Shown piece after piece: positions 27,410-36,117 of a stretch of 64,000 nt of DNA (position 1 is its first letter; every line of letters begins with the position of its first letter). Origin of the DNA: an uncultured Alphaproteobacteria bacterium. GTDB taxonomy: Bacteria; Pseudomonadota; Alphaproteobacteria; CAAHEQ01; UBA3637. A model generated the notes under the pieces. The model saw nothing but the letters and a program-made list of their open reading frames with translations. It did not search any database and was not told the origin of the DNA. The stretch spans positions 51,401 to 115,400 of the forward strand of contig CAKPYQ010000001.1 in the NCBI GenBank assembly GCA_934203105.1, in the 5' to 3' direction. Position numbers and translations under genes: made by a program.

Positions 27410-28521
27410 ATTCCGATCACCTCAAAAATCGCCGTTATGATACCGGTCATTACAATCATCCAAACAATCGCGGATACAACCGCTTTGGTGGTTGCTTTAC
27501 CGACGCTGTCCGCATTACGTCCGCAATGAATGCCGTAATAGCACCCGCACAAAGCAATCACAACCCCAAAAATAAGCCCGTGAAAAACGCCGACCAAAAA
27601 GTTGGTCAAACCAAAAGCTTCAATCGAAAAGCGCCAATATTCCTGAGCCGGTATTCCCAACAACAGAACGCCGACGAAACCGCCGCCCAACATCCCCATA
27701 AAGTCCGCCAGTATCGTCAACAAAGGCATTGCTATGATTAACGCCATTAAACGCGGCAAGACCAAAAAATCAATCGGCGATATGCCCATCGTTTTCAGTG
27801 CATCGATTTCTTCATTGACTTGCATTGTTCCGATTGTGGCTGCATAAGATGCTCCGGTTCGACCCGCCATAATAATAGCCGCCATAATCGCCCCCATAAT
27901 ACGGATCATTGCGATTGTTACCAAGCTGGCGACATAAACTTGCGCGCCGAATGTTTTTAATTGCAACGCACCGACAAAAGCCAATATCAGACCGACCATA
28001 AAGCTGATTAACGACACAATGCCAATCGCTTTGGGTCCGCAATCGTCCAAAGCAAAGAAAAAATCTACCGGCTGCATAATGGCTTTTTTATGCAAAAGAC
28101 GGCTAAACGATTGTTTGGCCTGCCCCATAAAGGAAAGCCCCTTTTGCACCGCGCTCCAACAAATAAGAGCTTTATTTCCCAAAGCGGATAAAAATCCCAA
28201 ATGCCGAACGCGTTCTTGCGGCGGTTTGCGATCCACCGAAAAAGCCAATTCCAACAGTTGCCGCAACCCGGCCGGCAAGCCCGCTTGATCAACCTTTATA
28301 TTCTTTTGGTTCGCATATTTTGTTAATTCAAACAAAACCAACAATAAAGACGAATCCCACGCGCCTAATTCTTTGCAATCAAAGGCTATTCGCTGCGGGT
28401 CTTGCTTTTTTAACGCAGCGAACAAAAGCGATTTTTCGTGCCCGTTATCATAAGCAATATAATCACCGCTGAATGATACCGTCAGAGTTTGATTTTTTGA
28501 TGAATACAAAGCCTGCATCAT
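27406..28521 (-). CDS. mlaE: Mla-type ABC permease with N-terminal STAS-like domain
   Basis: 371 residues. The first 110 form a STAS-like domain (SFSGDYIAYDNG, DCKELGAWDSSLLLVL), fused to an MlaE permease with five helices and the conserved GRTGASYAATIGTMQVNEEIDAL stretch (in part TGASYAATIGTM). In E. coli the STAS part is the separate protein MlaB. First gene of the operon mlaE-mlaF-mlaD-lipoprotein. Confidence 0.94.
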   Translation of the reverse strand: MMQALYSSKNQTLTVSFSGDYIAYDNGHEKSLLFAALKKQDPQRIAFDCKELGAWDSSLLLVLFELTKYANQKNIKVDQAGLPAGLRQLLELAFSVDRKPPQERVRHLGFLSALGNKALICWSAVQKGLSFMGQAKQSFSRLLHKKAIMQPVDFFFALDDCGPKAIGIVSLISFMVGLILAFVGALQLKTFGAQVYVASLVTIAMIRIMGAIMAAIIMAGRTGASYAATIGTMQVNEEIDALKTMGISPIDFLVLPRLMALIIAMPLLTILADFMGMLGGGFVGVLLLGIPAQEYWRFSIEAFGLTNFLVGVFHGLIFGVVIALCGCYYGIHCGRNADSVGKATTKAVVSAIVWMIVMTGIITAIFEVIGI

Positions 28522-28528
28522 ACACCGA

Positions 28529-29245
28529 TTATTTTAAGTAATATTCAACGGTAGACACAACACGGACGGTTTTGTTAATTTGATCACGCTCCATTTGATC
28601 GGGGACAGCTTCTCGGGCCGTAATAGAAAAAACACCTTGGTTTGCATTTTTGATTTTACCGACCTTTGAATTCGAATTAGCCGCAAATTCGTCCGCAGCG
28701 CGCTTTGCATTTTGCGTTGCTTCTTTTAACATTTCCGGTTTGATCGCATTCAACCCCGTAAAGATGTAAGCTACGCCGTTACCATAGGAATTAAATGTAA
28801 CACCTTTGGAAACCAAATTGCCGATATTGGGCGCTGTTTTTTGGACTAAATCAACATTCAACGAACGCACGATAATATTTTCCCCCAACGTATAACGCGC
28901 CGAAATCGTGGACTTATCGCGATAAGAGTCCGCATAAGCATCTTGCGTTGTCAATCCTTGCACCATAATTTCATCGTCCGTAAAGCCGGCGGCTTTTAAA
29001 AACTCAATGACGGTTTTGGCATGTTGTTCGATATTTTTCTTTTCCTGTATAATGTCGTTGCCGGCCGTTTGGAAACGGATATTCCACAAAGCCAAATCCG
29101 CTTTAACGTCTTTTTCCGCCAAACCCTTTACAGTCACCGTACGAAAATCCATCTTCGTTCGATAATAATAGTATCCGGGGAAAAATCCGCCGACTGCCAA
29201 TCCCAAAGCCACGCAAAGCGCCGGTATAAAATATGTTTTATTCAT
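28529..29245 (-). CDS. SIMPL-domain (DUF541) periplasmic protein
   Basis: 238 residues with an uncleaved signal anchor (about 5-26) and one SIMPL/DUF541 domain (VTVKGLAEKDVKADLALW; NVDLVQKTAPNIGNLVSKGV in part). The family is linked to oxidative or envelope stress, but the biochemical role is unknown. The ATG at 29245 has AGGAG 7 bases upstream; a TTG two codons earlier is too close to it. It lies 7 bases before mlaE and may be cotranscribed. Confidence 0.88.
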   Translation of the reverse strand: MNKTYFIPALCVALGLAVGGFFPGYYYYRTKMDFRTVTVKGLAEKDVKADLALWNIRFQTAGNDIIQEKKNIEQHAKTVIEFLKAAGFTDDEIMVQGLTTQDAYADSYRDKSTISARYTLGENIIVRSLNVDLVQKTAPNIGNLVSKGVTFNSYGNGVAYIFTGLNAIKPEMLKEATQNAKRAADEFAANSNSKVGKIKNANQGVFSITAREAVPDQMERDQINKTVRVVSTVEYYLK

Positions 29246-29348
29246 TGTCAATCTCCTTTATTTTCTTGATTTAATAACAGTTTATACTATTTTCAACAAA
29301 AAAGAAAAGTTTTTTTTATTTTTTTCTTGCAATCTTTAGAAAAAGAAA

Positions 29349-29373
29349 TTAACCTATTATTAATAATGATTAA
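29349..29373 (+). promoter_or_regulatory. CtrA-type binding sites before ctrA
   Basis: TTAA-N7-TTAA at 29349-29363 matches the CtrA consensus exactly, and a further TTAA at 29370-29373 forms an N6 pair. They lie about 35-50 bases before the ctrA ATG, as expected for autoregulation. The region is AT-rich, so chance occurrence is possible. Confidence 0.6.
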
Positions 29374-29398
29374 TAACTTTATATGAATAGAGGGCAAA

Positions 29399-30085
29399 AT
29401 GCGGGTACTGTTAATCGAAGATGATAAGTCAATGGCTCAAAACATCAATATGATTTTGACCAAAGAAGGTATGGTTGTTGATGTTGCAAACTGTGGCGAA
29501 GACGGCGCGGAATATGGCAAGCTTTATGATTACGACATCATCATTTTGGATTTGATGTTGCCTGATGTCGATGGCTTTGAAGTTTTGAAAAAATTCCGTT
29601 TGGAAAAAATTTCAACACCGGTTTTGATTTTGTCCGGATTAACTGCTCCTGACAAAAAAGTGCAAGGATTTATGGACGGCGCTGACGATTATTTAACCAA
29701 ACCGTTTGATAAATCTGAATTAATTGCCCGTATCAAAGCGATTGTTCGCCGCTCGCAAGGACATTCCAAATCCGTTTTAAATGTGGGAAAATTAGAAATC
29801 AACCTTGATTCGAAAACGGTTTCCGTCGGCGGAGAAGTCGTTCATTTAACCGGCAAAGAATTTGCTATTTTGGAATTATTAGCATTGCGACAAGGGACGA
29901 CCTTAAATAAAGAACAATTTTTAAATCATTTATACGGCGGAATGGACGAGCCGGAATTAAAAATTATTGACGTATTTATTTGCAAACTGCGTAAAAAATT
30001 ACAAAAAGCAACCGGTGGAGAAGATTATATCGGTACGATTTGGGGACGCGGATATTTGTTGCAAGCTCCGGAAGCAAAAAAGTAA
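29399..30085 (+). CDS. ctrA: Cell-cycle response regulator CtrA
   Basis: 228 residues: receiver domain (1-120) with phospho-acceptor D51 and acidic pocket at E7-D9, then an OmpR-type winged helix. The C-terminal NHLYGGMDEPELKIIDVFICKLRKKL stretch (in part GGMDEPELKIIDVF) is nearly invariant in CtrA and is diagnostic for Alphaproteobacteria. CtrA controls cell division, surface organelles and DNA methylation timing in Caulobacter. AGAGGG lies before the ATG, and CtrA-type boxes in the promoter suggest autocontrol. Confidence 0.97.
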   Translation: MRVLLIEDDKSMAQNINMILTKEGMVVDVANCGEDGAEYGKLYDYDIIILDLMLPDVDGFEVLKKFRLEKISTPVLILSGLTAPDKKVQGFMDGADDYLTKPFDKSELIARIKAIVRRSQGHSKSVLNVGKLEINLDSKTVSVGGEVVHLTGKEFAILELLALRQGTTLNKEQFLNHLYGGMDEPELKIIDVFICKLRKKLQKATGGEDYIGTIWGRGYLLQAPEAKK

Positions 30086-30171
30086 AAGTTTCACAAAGAA
30101 TATTTAAAATCAGCATCGTCTTAATTTTTTGAAGATGTTTATTGTTGTGAATATTTTGCCCCCCTTGTGCT

Positions 30172-30541
30172 GTTATTCTGAACGAAGCAAAGAAGCTGTT
30201 TAAATCACTGTCATGGCCAAATGTGCGCTGCGCCAAAATTCGCGCGCCCGCGCCGCACATTTCACCATGAGTGAATGAGGTATCCCAATCGTCCCCGCGG
30301 ATTGATCCGCGCGGCGCGGGGACGATTGATTCTTGGTGTCATTCTGAGCGAAGCGAAGAATCTCTTAATATGTGGCCTTGGGCGCAAAGTGGGGGACGCG
30401 AAATTTTCGCGCCGCGCGTCCCCCCACTTGATAAGCTGTTTTTTTCCACTCGTCATTCTGAACGAAGTGAAGAATCTTTTGAAGTATGGCACCCTAAAAT
30501 GTGCGGCGCGCAAATCTCCGCGCGTCCGCGCCGCACATTTT
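30172..30541 (+). repeat. Dispersed repeat array: CATTCTGA elements and GC-rich palindromes
   Basis: The 716-base gap 30086-30801 holds no gene. It contains three copies of a 27-base element, consensus GTCATTCTGA-RCGAAG-GAAGAATCT (30172-30198 degenerate, 30338-30364, 30452-30478). They alternate with four GC-rich palindromes: 30219-30262 (arms AAATGTGCG), 30287-30327 (arms AATCGTCCCCGCG), 30387-30429 (arms AAGTGGGGGACGCG) and 30496-30541 (arms AAAATGTGCGG). The same two element types recur inside the next gene and at 62910-63219. Confidence 0.85.
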
Positions 30542-30621
30542 GCTATATTCGATGACGCACATCAACTCAATAAAAAATCCTCCACAACTCATTCAAAAAA
30601 ACTTCTTTCCTATATGAACAA

Positions 30622-30740
30622 AAACGATCGTTTAAAGTCAATAGATTTTTTTGCGGCGCGACCCTCTATAACTTATTGAAAATAAACAAAAGCCAATTTT
30701 TATATTTTGCTTGAAATACGACGAACACAAACGATCGTTT
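30622..30740. promoter_or_regulatory. Paired 12-bp palindromes before the second pilin-headed gene
   Basis: The perfect palindrome AAACGATCGTTT occurs at 30622-30633 and again at 30729-30740, 107 bases apart, the second 61 bases before the ATG at 30802. Possible operator pair; the regulator is unknown. Confidence 0.35.
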
Positions 30741-30801
30741 ATGTAATATATGAAAGAAGCGGTTTTTTGATTTAGTTTAACAGAGAAAAAAGGAGATAAA
30801 A

Positions 30802-33009
30802 ATGAATAAAAATCAGCTATTAAACATCAAAAAAATGATTTTTGAGTTGGGGCGTGGGGGCAGCAAAAATCATTTTTTTGATCGGGTGAATAACGTGCGG
30901 GAAGTTGAGAGATTCTTCGCTATCGCTCAGAATGACGATTGCGAAAACGCCAGCAAGAGGGGACGCGCCGTGCGAAAATTTTCGCGTCCCCTCTTGGATT
31001 GTTTTATTCGCCGTTATTCGGGAAAAAGCGCCCAAACACAAACCGGCCGGTCAATGCTTGAAATGCTGGGTGTGCTGGCGATCATCGGCGTGCTGTCGGT
31101 CGGCGCAATCATGGGCTTTCGGTACGCCATCAACCGCCACAAAGCAAACGAAACGATTTACGACGTTATGCTGCGCGCGACCAACGTCCCGATGGCTTGG
31201 GACAATTACGCCGAGCTGCACGACTTTAAATATCTGTTCCCCGAGCTTCGTCCAAACGATGTCAATCCGGTCGGCTTTGCGGTTGAAACTTGGGCCGAAC
31301 CTGCGACCAGCAAATACGCTTACCGAGTCGAAGTCGCGGACGTTCCAAGCGCTGTGTGCCGGCAAATTATTGCTTTAAATCCGCCGGATATCTCGCTGTA
31401 CAAAGCAGGCTCCGCAATCGATCGAACGGGCATTCATGCGACACAAAACGATTGCGGATCGGACAAAACGAACATGTACTTTTTGTTCGAAGAAGGTTGG
31501 TTTGATCCTACGCCTGGTCCTGATCCAACGCCGGGTCCGGGACCGGAGCCGGGACCAGAGCCTGGACCTGAACCGGAATGCGCGACGAACAATGATTGTG
31601 CAGCGGGCCAAGTTTGCAAAAACGGCATTTGCGAAGAGTGTACTTTGAACTGTACAGGCGCTTGCGAGCGATTGAATGCAACGACTTGTTCGTGCGAGGT
31701 TTTAGCGGGATGCACGCCGTGCGCTGATGCCTCTGATTGCCCCTCCGGCAACTATTGCGATGAAGGCGAATGTCAGACTTGTGATAAAACTTGCGCCGGC
31801 GCGTGTGAAGAATTGGATACCGCGACGTGTTCGTGCGTTGCTAAATCAGATTGCACGCCTTGTTCCGATAGCTCCGAATGTGGCGACGGGCAATACTGCA
31901 ACGGAGACAAGTGCGATAACTGCGATCTGACTTGCGACGGGGCTTGTGAAGAATTGAACACCGCGACATGTTCGTGCGTTGCCAAGTCAAACTGTACGCC
32001 GTGTTCCGATAGCTCCGAGTGTGATGACGGACAATACTGTAACGGCGGCAAGTGCGACGGTTGCGATCTGACTTGTTCGGGCGCTTGCGAAGAATTGAAT
32101 ACCGCGACGTGTTCATGTGTCGCCAAATCCAACTGTACGCCGTGCTCCGATAGCTCCGAATGTGGTGAAGGACAATACTGTAACGGAGGCAAATGCGATA
32201 CTTGCGATCTGACTTGTTCGGGCGCTTGTGAAGAATTGGACGCTGCGACGTGTTCGTGCGTTGCTAAGTCAAACTGCACGCCGTGCACCAGCAACGCAGA
32301 TTGCGAAACGGGCAGCTATTGCGACGGCGTCGTTTGCACGCCGTGCCCCAGCGCTCAAAGCGGGTATGTGTGTTGTTCGGTCAAGCCGATCGACGGCGAC
32401 AATCCGTTCGATCATGTATGGGTCGGCGATCCTTTGGGCGAGGGTTACTGCTGCACCAGCAAAGACGAAAGCGAGGAGTGTTGCACAGCCTATAACGCGG
32501 ACTACGTTTACAAAGACGGTAAGTGTCAAGAATTTAAGTGTGACGACGGTTATCAAGCGGTAACGAATTATGCTTCCGACGGCACAAAATCCGGCAAAGC
32601 CTGTTGCGAGGTGAAGGAGGATGAAACCTCTACAAACTCATACGGATGGACAAGACAATCAACAGGATGGACAATAGCAGGAGCCATTAACGGTAGTTGT
32701 TGTTCAGGATGGAGTTTTATAGGAGAAACTGAAGGAACTGTTGATTCATATCACACTGCTACTACATATAACAATTCTTATGATTTAAAAACAAATGGTG
32801 GAGTAATGTATTGCGCTAAGCCGTTTAATTATGAAAAGAAAGTCTGGTATCCTGGACAAACAGATCCCGTGCAAGGCCCTAAGCGCGAAGATTATTATCC
32901 GAGCGCTTCGAAATATTGCTGTAAGACCAATTCTAGTTACGATAGTAGTACTACAACTTGTACATGTTCCGATTCCGGTGATCCGAAAAATGGATCGAGA
33001 TGTGATTAA
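30802..33009 (+). CDS. Large cysteine-rich surface protein with pilin-like N terminus and repeat-interrupted leader
   Basis: 735 residues. The pilin-type motif TGRSMLEMLGVLAIIG is at 81-96 (G82 as -1, E87 as +5), so the leader is 82 residues instead of the usual 5-30. Residues about 36-65 of that leader are encoded by a repeat element and a palindrome inserted in frame. A pilin-like domain (about 83-235, with DVPSAVC) leads to a Pro/Gly linker (DPTPGPDPTPG) and then five or so Cys-rich repeats of about 40 residues (CTPCSDSSECGDGQYC, CDLTCSGACEEL, ATCSCVAKS). The 150-residue C-terminal domain is shared with the protein at 63227. AAGGAG supports the ATG at 30802. Likely a surface adhesin or minor pilin. 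Confidence 0.7.
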   Translation: MNKNQLLNIKKMIFELGRGGSKNHFFDRVNNVREVERFFAIAQNDDCENASKRGRAVRKFSRPLLDCFIRRYSGKSAQTQTGRSMLEMLGVLAIIGVLSVGAIMGFRYAINRHKANETIYDVMLRATNVPMAWDNYAELHDFKYLFPELRPNDVNPVGFAVETWAEPATSKYAYRVEVADVPSAVCRQIIALNPPDISLYKAGSAIDRTGIHATQNDCGSDKTNMYFLFEEGWFDPTPGPDPTPGPGPEPGPEPGPEPECATNNDCAAGQVCKNGICEECTLNCTGACERLNATTCSCEVLAGCTPCADASDCPSGNYCDEGECQTCDKTCAGACEELDTATCSCVAKSDCTPCSDSSECGDGQYCNGDKCDNCDLTCDGACEELNTATCSCVAKSNCTPCSDSSECDDGQYCNGGKCDGCDLTCSGACEELNTATCSCVAKSNCTPCSDSSECGEGQYCNGGKCDTCDLTCSGACEELDAATCSCVAKSNCTPCTSNADCETGSYCDGVVCTPCPSAQSGYVCCSVKPIDGDNPFDHVWVGDPLGEGYCCTSKDESEECCTAYNADYVYKDGKCQEFKCDDGYQAVTNYASDGTKSGKACCEVKEDETSTNSYGWTRQSTGWTIAGAINGSCCSGWSFIGETEGTVDSYHTATTYNNSYDLKTNGGVMYCAKPFNYEKKVWYPGQTDPVQGPKREDYYPSASKYCCKTNSSYDSSTTTCTCSDSGDPKNGSRCD
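30909..30995 (-). repeat. Repeat element and palindrome inserted in frame in a coding region
   Basis: 30909-30936 is an inverted copy of the 27-base element (GATTCTTCGC...CTCAGAATGAC) and 30955-30995 a GC-rich palindrome (arms AAGAGGGGACGCG and CGCGTCCCCTCTT). Together they keep the reading frame open and add about 30 residues to the leader of the gene at 30802. Confidence 0.8.
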
Positions 33010-33020
33010 ACAAAGCGAAG

Positions 33021-33057
33021 GCAGGCGCTGTTGACAGATGGCGCCTGCATCCTTTTT
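33021..33057 (+). terminator. Terminator after the second pilin-headed gene
   Basis: GCAGGCGC (33021-33028) and GCGCCTGC (33041-33048) form a perfect 8-bp stem, followed by CCTTTTT. Confidence 0.8.
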
Positions 33058-33093
33058 ACAAATACATACTTTCAAACATATTCTTTGTTTTGC

Positions 33094-33122
33094 TTGACAA
33101 AAATCAAAAATTGATATATTAT
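33094..33122 (+). promoter_or_regulatory. Promoter of the small lipoprotein gene
   Basis: TTGACA (33094-33099), 17 bases, TATTAT (33117-33122). RNA would start at about 33129, essentially at the ATG at 33130, with no room for a ribosome site: a likely leaderless mRNA. Confidence 0.55.
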
Positions 33123-33129
33123 GTTTGCC

Positions 33130-33465
33130 ATGAAAAAAATAATTACAGCTTTATTTATGTTGGCTTTGTCCGGATGTATGGCGAATTCGCAAGATAAACA
33201 AGTCAATACCATTTTATCTATGGCTCGCCCCAAATCAATTGGCGTTTTGGAGGGCAAAACCCCCGACCAAATCCGCGATTTAATGGGAGAGCCGACTTTT
33301 GTCCGCAAAGAAGATCCCAACGAATCTTGGGTCTTTAAAGCGCCCGATTGCGCGGTGTTCGTCTTTTTTAATGAAACCGGTATCGCAACCTTTACCGAAA
33401 GCAAAGGATCTTGCGATAAAAAAGTCGCGCGCCGGATTTTGTCCGAACGCGCAAATATGTTGTAA
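33130..33465 (+). CDS. Small lipoprotein, BamE/SmpA-like fold possible
   Basis: 111 residues from the ATG at 33130, giving MKKIITALFMLALSGC, a clean lipoprotein signal with lipobox LSGC. An ATG three codons earlier (33121) lies inside the -10 and is less likely. The mature part has GKTPDQIRDLMGEPTFVRKED, seen here as TPDQIRDLMGEP, which resembles the helix and turn of the SmpA/OmlA/BamE family, followed by strands (WVFKAPDCAVFVFF). Family membership is tentative. It converges with uppS. Confidence 0.6.
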   Translation: MKKIITALFMLALSGCMANSQDKQVNTILSMARPKSIGVLEGKTPDQIRDLMGEPTFVRKEDPNESWVFKAPDCAVFVFFNETGIATFTESKGSCDKKVARRILSERANML

Positions 33466-33506
33466 TCATAAAACGCTTCTTTTACACGCACAACGCTTAT
33501 AAAAAA

Positions 33507-34223
33507 CTATGCCGTTTTGACTTTACCAAAGCGCCGATCACGCGTATTATAAGCCTCTATGGCTTCGTCCAAATCCGCCTCTGAAAACTCCGGCCAATGA
33601 ACGCGCGGAAAGTAAAATTCGGCATAAGATGCTTGCCACAATAAAAAGCCGCTTAAACGTTGTTCACCGCTGGTGCGTACAATCAAATCCGGATCGGGCA
33701 ATCCCGCCGTATCCAAATAAGATGAAACCACATCTTCCGTCACATCGTCCGGATTTAAGCGCCCCGCCAATGCATCACGGATCATTTTTTGCGTAGCGCG
33801 CTTGATTTCGTCGCGGCCGGAATAGCTTAAACACACCGTCAGGTGATAGCTTTCGCGCCCGCTGCACAACCCTTCCAACGTCGCCATACGTTGCTGAATA
33901 TCGTCCGTAAAGCGGCTGCGATCGCCGATAAAGCGAAACTGCACATCATTTTCGGGTTTAAATTCTTTAATCGCTTCGGCCAAGTATTGGCGAAACAAAG
34001 TCATCAGCAAATGAACTTCCGGTTGCGGTCTGTTCCAATTTTCGGTCGAAAAAGCATAAAGCGTCATATAGTGAATGCCGCGTTTTTTACACGCTTCCAG
34101 CACGCGCTTTAAGTTTTTTGCGCCCTCTTTATGGCCGTCGGAACGGGTCAGCCCGCGCTTTTGCGCCCAACGCCCGTTGCCGTCCATAATAAAACCGATA
34201 TGATTTAAGGGCTTATCCGTCAT
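33507..34223 (-). CDS. uppS: Undecaprenyl diphosphate synthase
   Basis: Cis-prenyltransferase making the C55 lipid carrier for cell-wall synthesis. 238 residues with the FIMDGNGRWA motif (catalytic D14), HKEGAK, and the C-terminal DPDLIVRTSGEQRLSGFLLWQ region (in part RTSGEQRLSGFL). It starts immediately after frr stops, with no gap, in the classic pyrH-frr-uppS order. Confidence 0.96.
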   Translation of the reverse strand: MTDKPLNHIGFIMDGNGRWAQKRGLTRSDGHKEGAKNLKRVLEACKKRGIHYMTLYAFSTENWNRPQPEVHLLMTLFRQYLAEAIKEFKPENDVQFRFIGDRSRFTDDIQQRMATLEGLCSGRESYHLTVCLSYSGRDEIKRATQKMIRDALAGRLNPDDVTEDVVSSYLDTAGLPDPDLIVRTSGEQRLSGFLLWQASYAEFYFPRVHWPEFSEADLDEAIEAYNTRDRRFGKVKTA

Positions 34224-34784
34224 TTAAACCTGCCGAATTTCAGCCTCTTTGGCTTTTAACAATTCGTCCATTTCATGAGTTGCAGCGTCCGTTATTTTTT
34301 GGACTTCTTCTTCGTAACGCTTTTGGTCGTCTTCGGAAATATCGCCGTCATTTTTCATCTTTTTGACTTTGTCCAAAATGTCGCGGCGAATGTTGCGAAC
34401 AGCAACTTTGGACTCTTCGGTATAACGGCCCGCGATTTTACCCAACTCAACGCGGCGTTCTTCCGACAAAGGCGGCAAAGGAATCCTTAACCCCGCACCG
34501 TCATTCATCGGATTCAAACCCAAAGACGATTCCCGAATCGCTTTTTCAACGTGTTTTAACAAATTTTTATCCCATACGTTCACGGACAACATACGCGCTT
34601 CGGGAACATTGACCGTCGCCACTTGGTTAATCGGCACAATCGACCCGTACGCGTCCACCATAATACTGTCCAGCAAACCGGCAGAAGCACGACCTGTGCG
34701 TAATCCTTGGAATTCTTTTTTCAACGCGTCAATCGTTTTTTGAACGCGCGTTTGCATATCTGATTTTAATTCATTAAAGCTCAT
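34224..34784 (-). CDS. frr: Ribosome recycling factor
   Basis: 186 residues, normal length, with LRTGRASAGLLD, PEARML, NLGLNPMNDG-type core (SSLGLNPMNDGAGLRIPLPPL, in part GLNPMNDGAG) and the conserved EERR segment. It splits post-termination ribosomes with EF-G. Between pyrH and uppS. Confidence 0.97.
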   Translation of the reverse strand: MSFNELKSDMQTRVQKTIDALKKEFQGLRTGRASAGLLDSIMVDAYGSIVPINQVATVNVPEARMLSVNVWDKNLLKHVEKAIRESSLGLNPMNDGAGLRIPLPPLSEERRVELGKIAGRYTEESKVAVRNIRRDILDKVKKMKNDGDISEDDQKRYEEEVQKITDAATHEMDELLKAKEAEIRQV

Positions 34785-34803
34785 ACTTTTTCCTTTCTTT
34801 TTG

Positions 34804-35511
34804 TTACTTTAAAACAGAATAAACGCCTTTGCCGCAAACAATATCGGCCAATTTGTCCGATTGATTAAATACAACAACCGGCAAAGCGGCGTCAGAAGCC
34901 ATTGCTATGGCCGTTAAATCCATAACCCCCAATTTGTTATCCAAAGCGGTTTTGTAATCAACCACATCATAACGCTTGGCATTGGGATTTTTATGCGGAT
35001 CAGAATCGTAAATGCCGTCCACCTGAGTCGATTTAAAACACGCATCACAATGCATTTGAATGGCGCGCAAAACCGCGCAAGTGTCCGTCGTAAAGAACGG
35101 ATTGCCCGTCCCACCGGCAAATAAAACAACAAAATGCTGATCCAAATATCGCAAAGCTTGCTTTTGATTAAAAACTTCACCAATCCCGCCGATCGGCATG
35201 GACGTCATCACACGAGCGGGAACGCCGCATTTTTCCAGCACGTCCGCAAAAGCCAACGCATTCATCACGGTTGCCAACATACCGATATAATCGCCGGTAA
35301 TGCGATCAACACCTTTTGAAGCGCCTTTTGCCCCGCGCCAAAAATTGCCCCCGCCCAACACCAAAGCAATTTGAACGCCCTTATCATAAGCCGCTTTGAT
35401 TTCATGGGCTAAGCGCGTCATAATTTCACTATCCAACGCACCGTTTACCGATCCCAATCCTTCACCGGATAATTTCAGCAAAATACGTTTATAAGCAGTT
35501 TGGTTTGTCAT
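34804..35511 (-). CDS. pyrH: Uridylate kinase
   Basis: Phosphorylates UMP to UDP in pyrimidine nucleotide synthesis. 235 residues of the amino-acid kinase fold: LKLSGE near the N terminus, VLGGGNFWRG, and the GGTGNPFFTTDT loop. First gene of the pyrH-frr-uppS operon. Confidence 0.97.
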   Translation of the reverse strand: MTNQTAYKRILLKLSGEGLGSVNGALDSEIMTRLAHEIKAAYDKGVQIALVLGGGNFWRGAKGASKGVDRITGDYIGMLATVMNALAFADVLEKCGVPARVMTSMPIGGIGEVFNQKQALRYLDQHFVVLFAGGTGNPFFTTDTCAVLRAIQMHCDACFKSTQVDGIYDSDPHKNPNAKRYDVVDYKTALDNKLGVMDLTAIAMASDAALPVVVFNQSDKLADIVCGKGVYSVLK

Positions 35512-35598
35512 AACATTTCCTTGATTTAGGGTTGTTTTGCAGTAATTTTAATCGCTTCTCCCCCATTTTGTCAATAGAAATATGATTTTTATACGCAT

Positions 35599-35640
35599 AA
35601 AAAAAAGCACCACAGGCGAACCTGTGGCACTCTTTTTTTT
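35599..35640. terminator. Bidirectional terminator after the VirB2-like gene
   Basis: CCACAGG (35610-35616), loop CGAA, CCTGTGG (35621-35627), flanked by an A-run and a T-run, so it can end transcription on both strands. It serves the VirB2-like gene (minus). Confidence 0.85.
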
Positions 35641-35667
35641 GGAAAGACTTACAAGCTAACAGAATTA

Positions 35668-36042
35668 CTAATTTTTCTTCATCGTATCGGGGTAATCACC
35701 AGTTGATCCACCGCGATTTCCTACGTCAACAGCACCTGAAGTTGAATCAACAGTTACGTAGTCGATGATCAAACCGGCGATCGCAACAATACCCAAACCA
35801 ACGCACAATGCCGCGAACCATTTCCAGTTCAATTTACCGAAAATTGCAAAGAATGCCAAAACAATCAAACCAAAACCGCCAACGATGAAAATCATCTTAC
35901 GGGAATATTGGAACGCTTCGGAAACTTTAGTAAATGCGATACCCCAAGCAGTTTCAGATGAGCTAGTAGCAAAAGCATCGCCCGCCCACAACATAACGCC
36001 GGCCACCAAGGCCATTGCCATAATAGAGAATAATTTGTTCAT
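35668..36042 (-). CDS. VirB2/TrbC-like pilin subunit
   Basis: 124 residues: signal peptide (cut after DAFA, about residue 25), then two membrane helices (MIFIVGGFGLIVLAFFAIFG about 50-69 and a second about 77-99) separated by the short turn KLNWKW, and a short polar tail. This is the layout of VirB2/TrbC conjugative pilins. A strong AAGGAGG site precedes the ATG. Its TAGACA-N17-TATAAT promoter is of the same kind as those of the secretion-like cluster at 46-63 kb. No other pilus gene adjoins it, but a traX-like gene lies 5.6 kb away. Pilin role is inferred from topology and size. Confidence 0.65.
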   Translation of the reverse strand: MNKLFSIMAMALVAGVMLWAGDAFATSSSETAWGIAFTKVSEAFQYSRKMIFIVGGFGLIVLAFFAIFGKLNWKWFAALCVGLGIVAIAGLIIDYVTVDSTSGAVDVGNRGGSTGDYPDTMKKN

Positions 36043-36088
36043 AATAACCTCCTTGTTATAAAGTTGTTTTTCCCTATACTCTTTTTTT

Positions 36089-36117
36089 ATTATACTAAAA
36101 AAATTACTTATTGTCTA
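36089..36117 (-). promoter_or_regulatory. TAGACA-type promoter of the VirB2-like gene
   Basis: Minus strand: TAGACA (36112-36117), 17 bases, TATAAT (36089-36094). It has the same -35, spacer and -10 as promoters at 49506-49534 and 50240-50272. Confidence 0.75.

Noticed and set aside
30172..30478. Possible CRISPR array
   Set aside because: Copies are few, unevenly spaced and separated by other palindromes, and lack uniform spacers; they are dispersed repeats.
30262..30679. Open frames in the 30.3-30.7 kb gap
   Set aside because: They translate the dispersed repeats and palindromes and change frame between copies; no ribosome site.
31434..32294. Long minus-strand open frames across the cysteine-rich repeats
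   Set aside because: They are antisense to the repeat region of the gene at 30802, with no ribosome site, and arise from its periodic codons.
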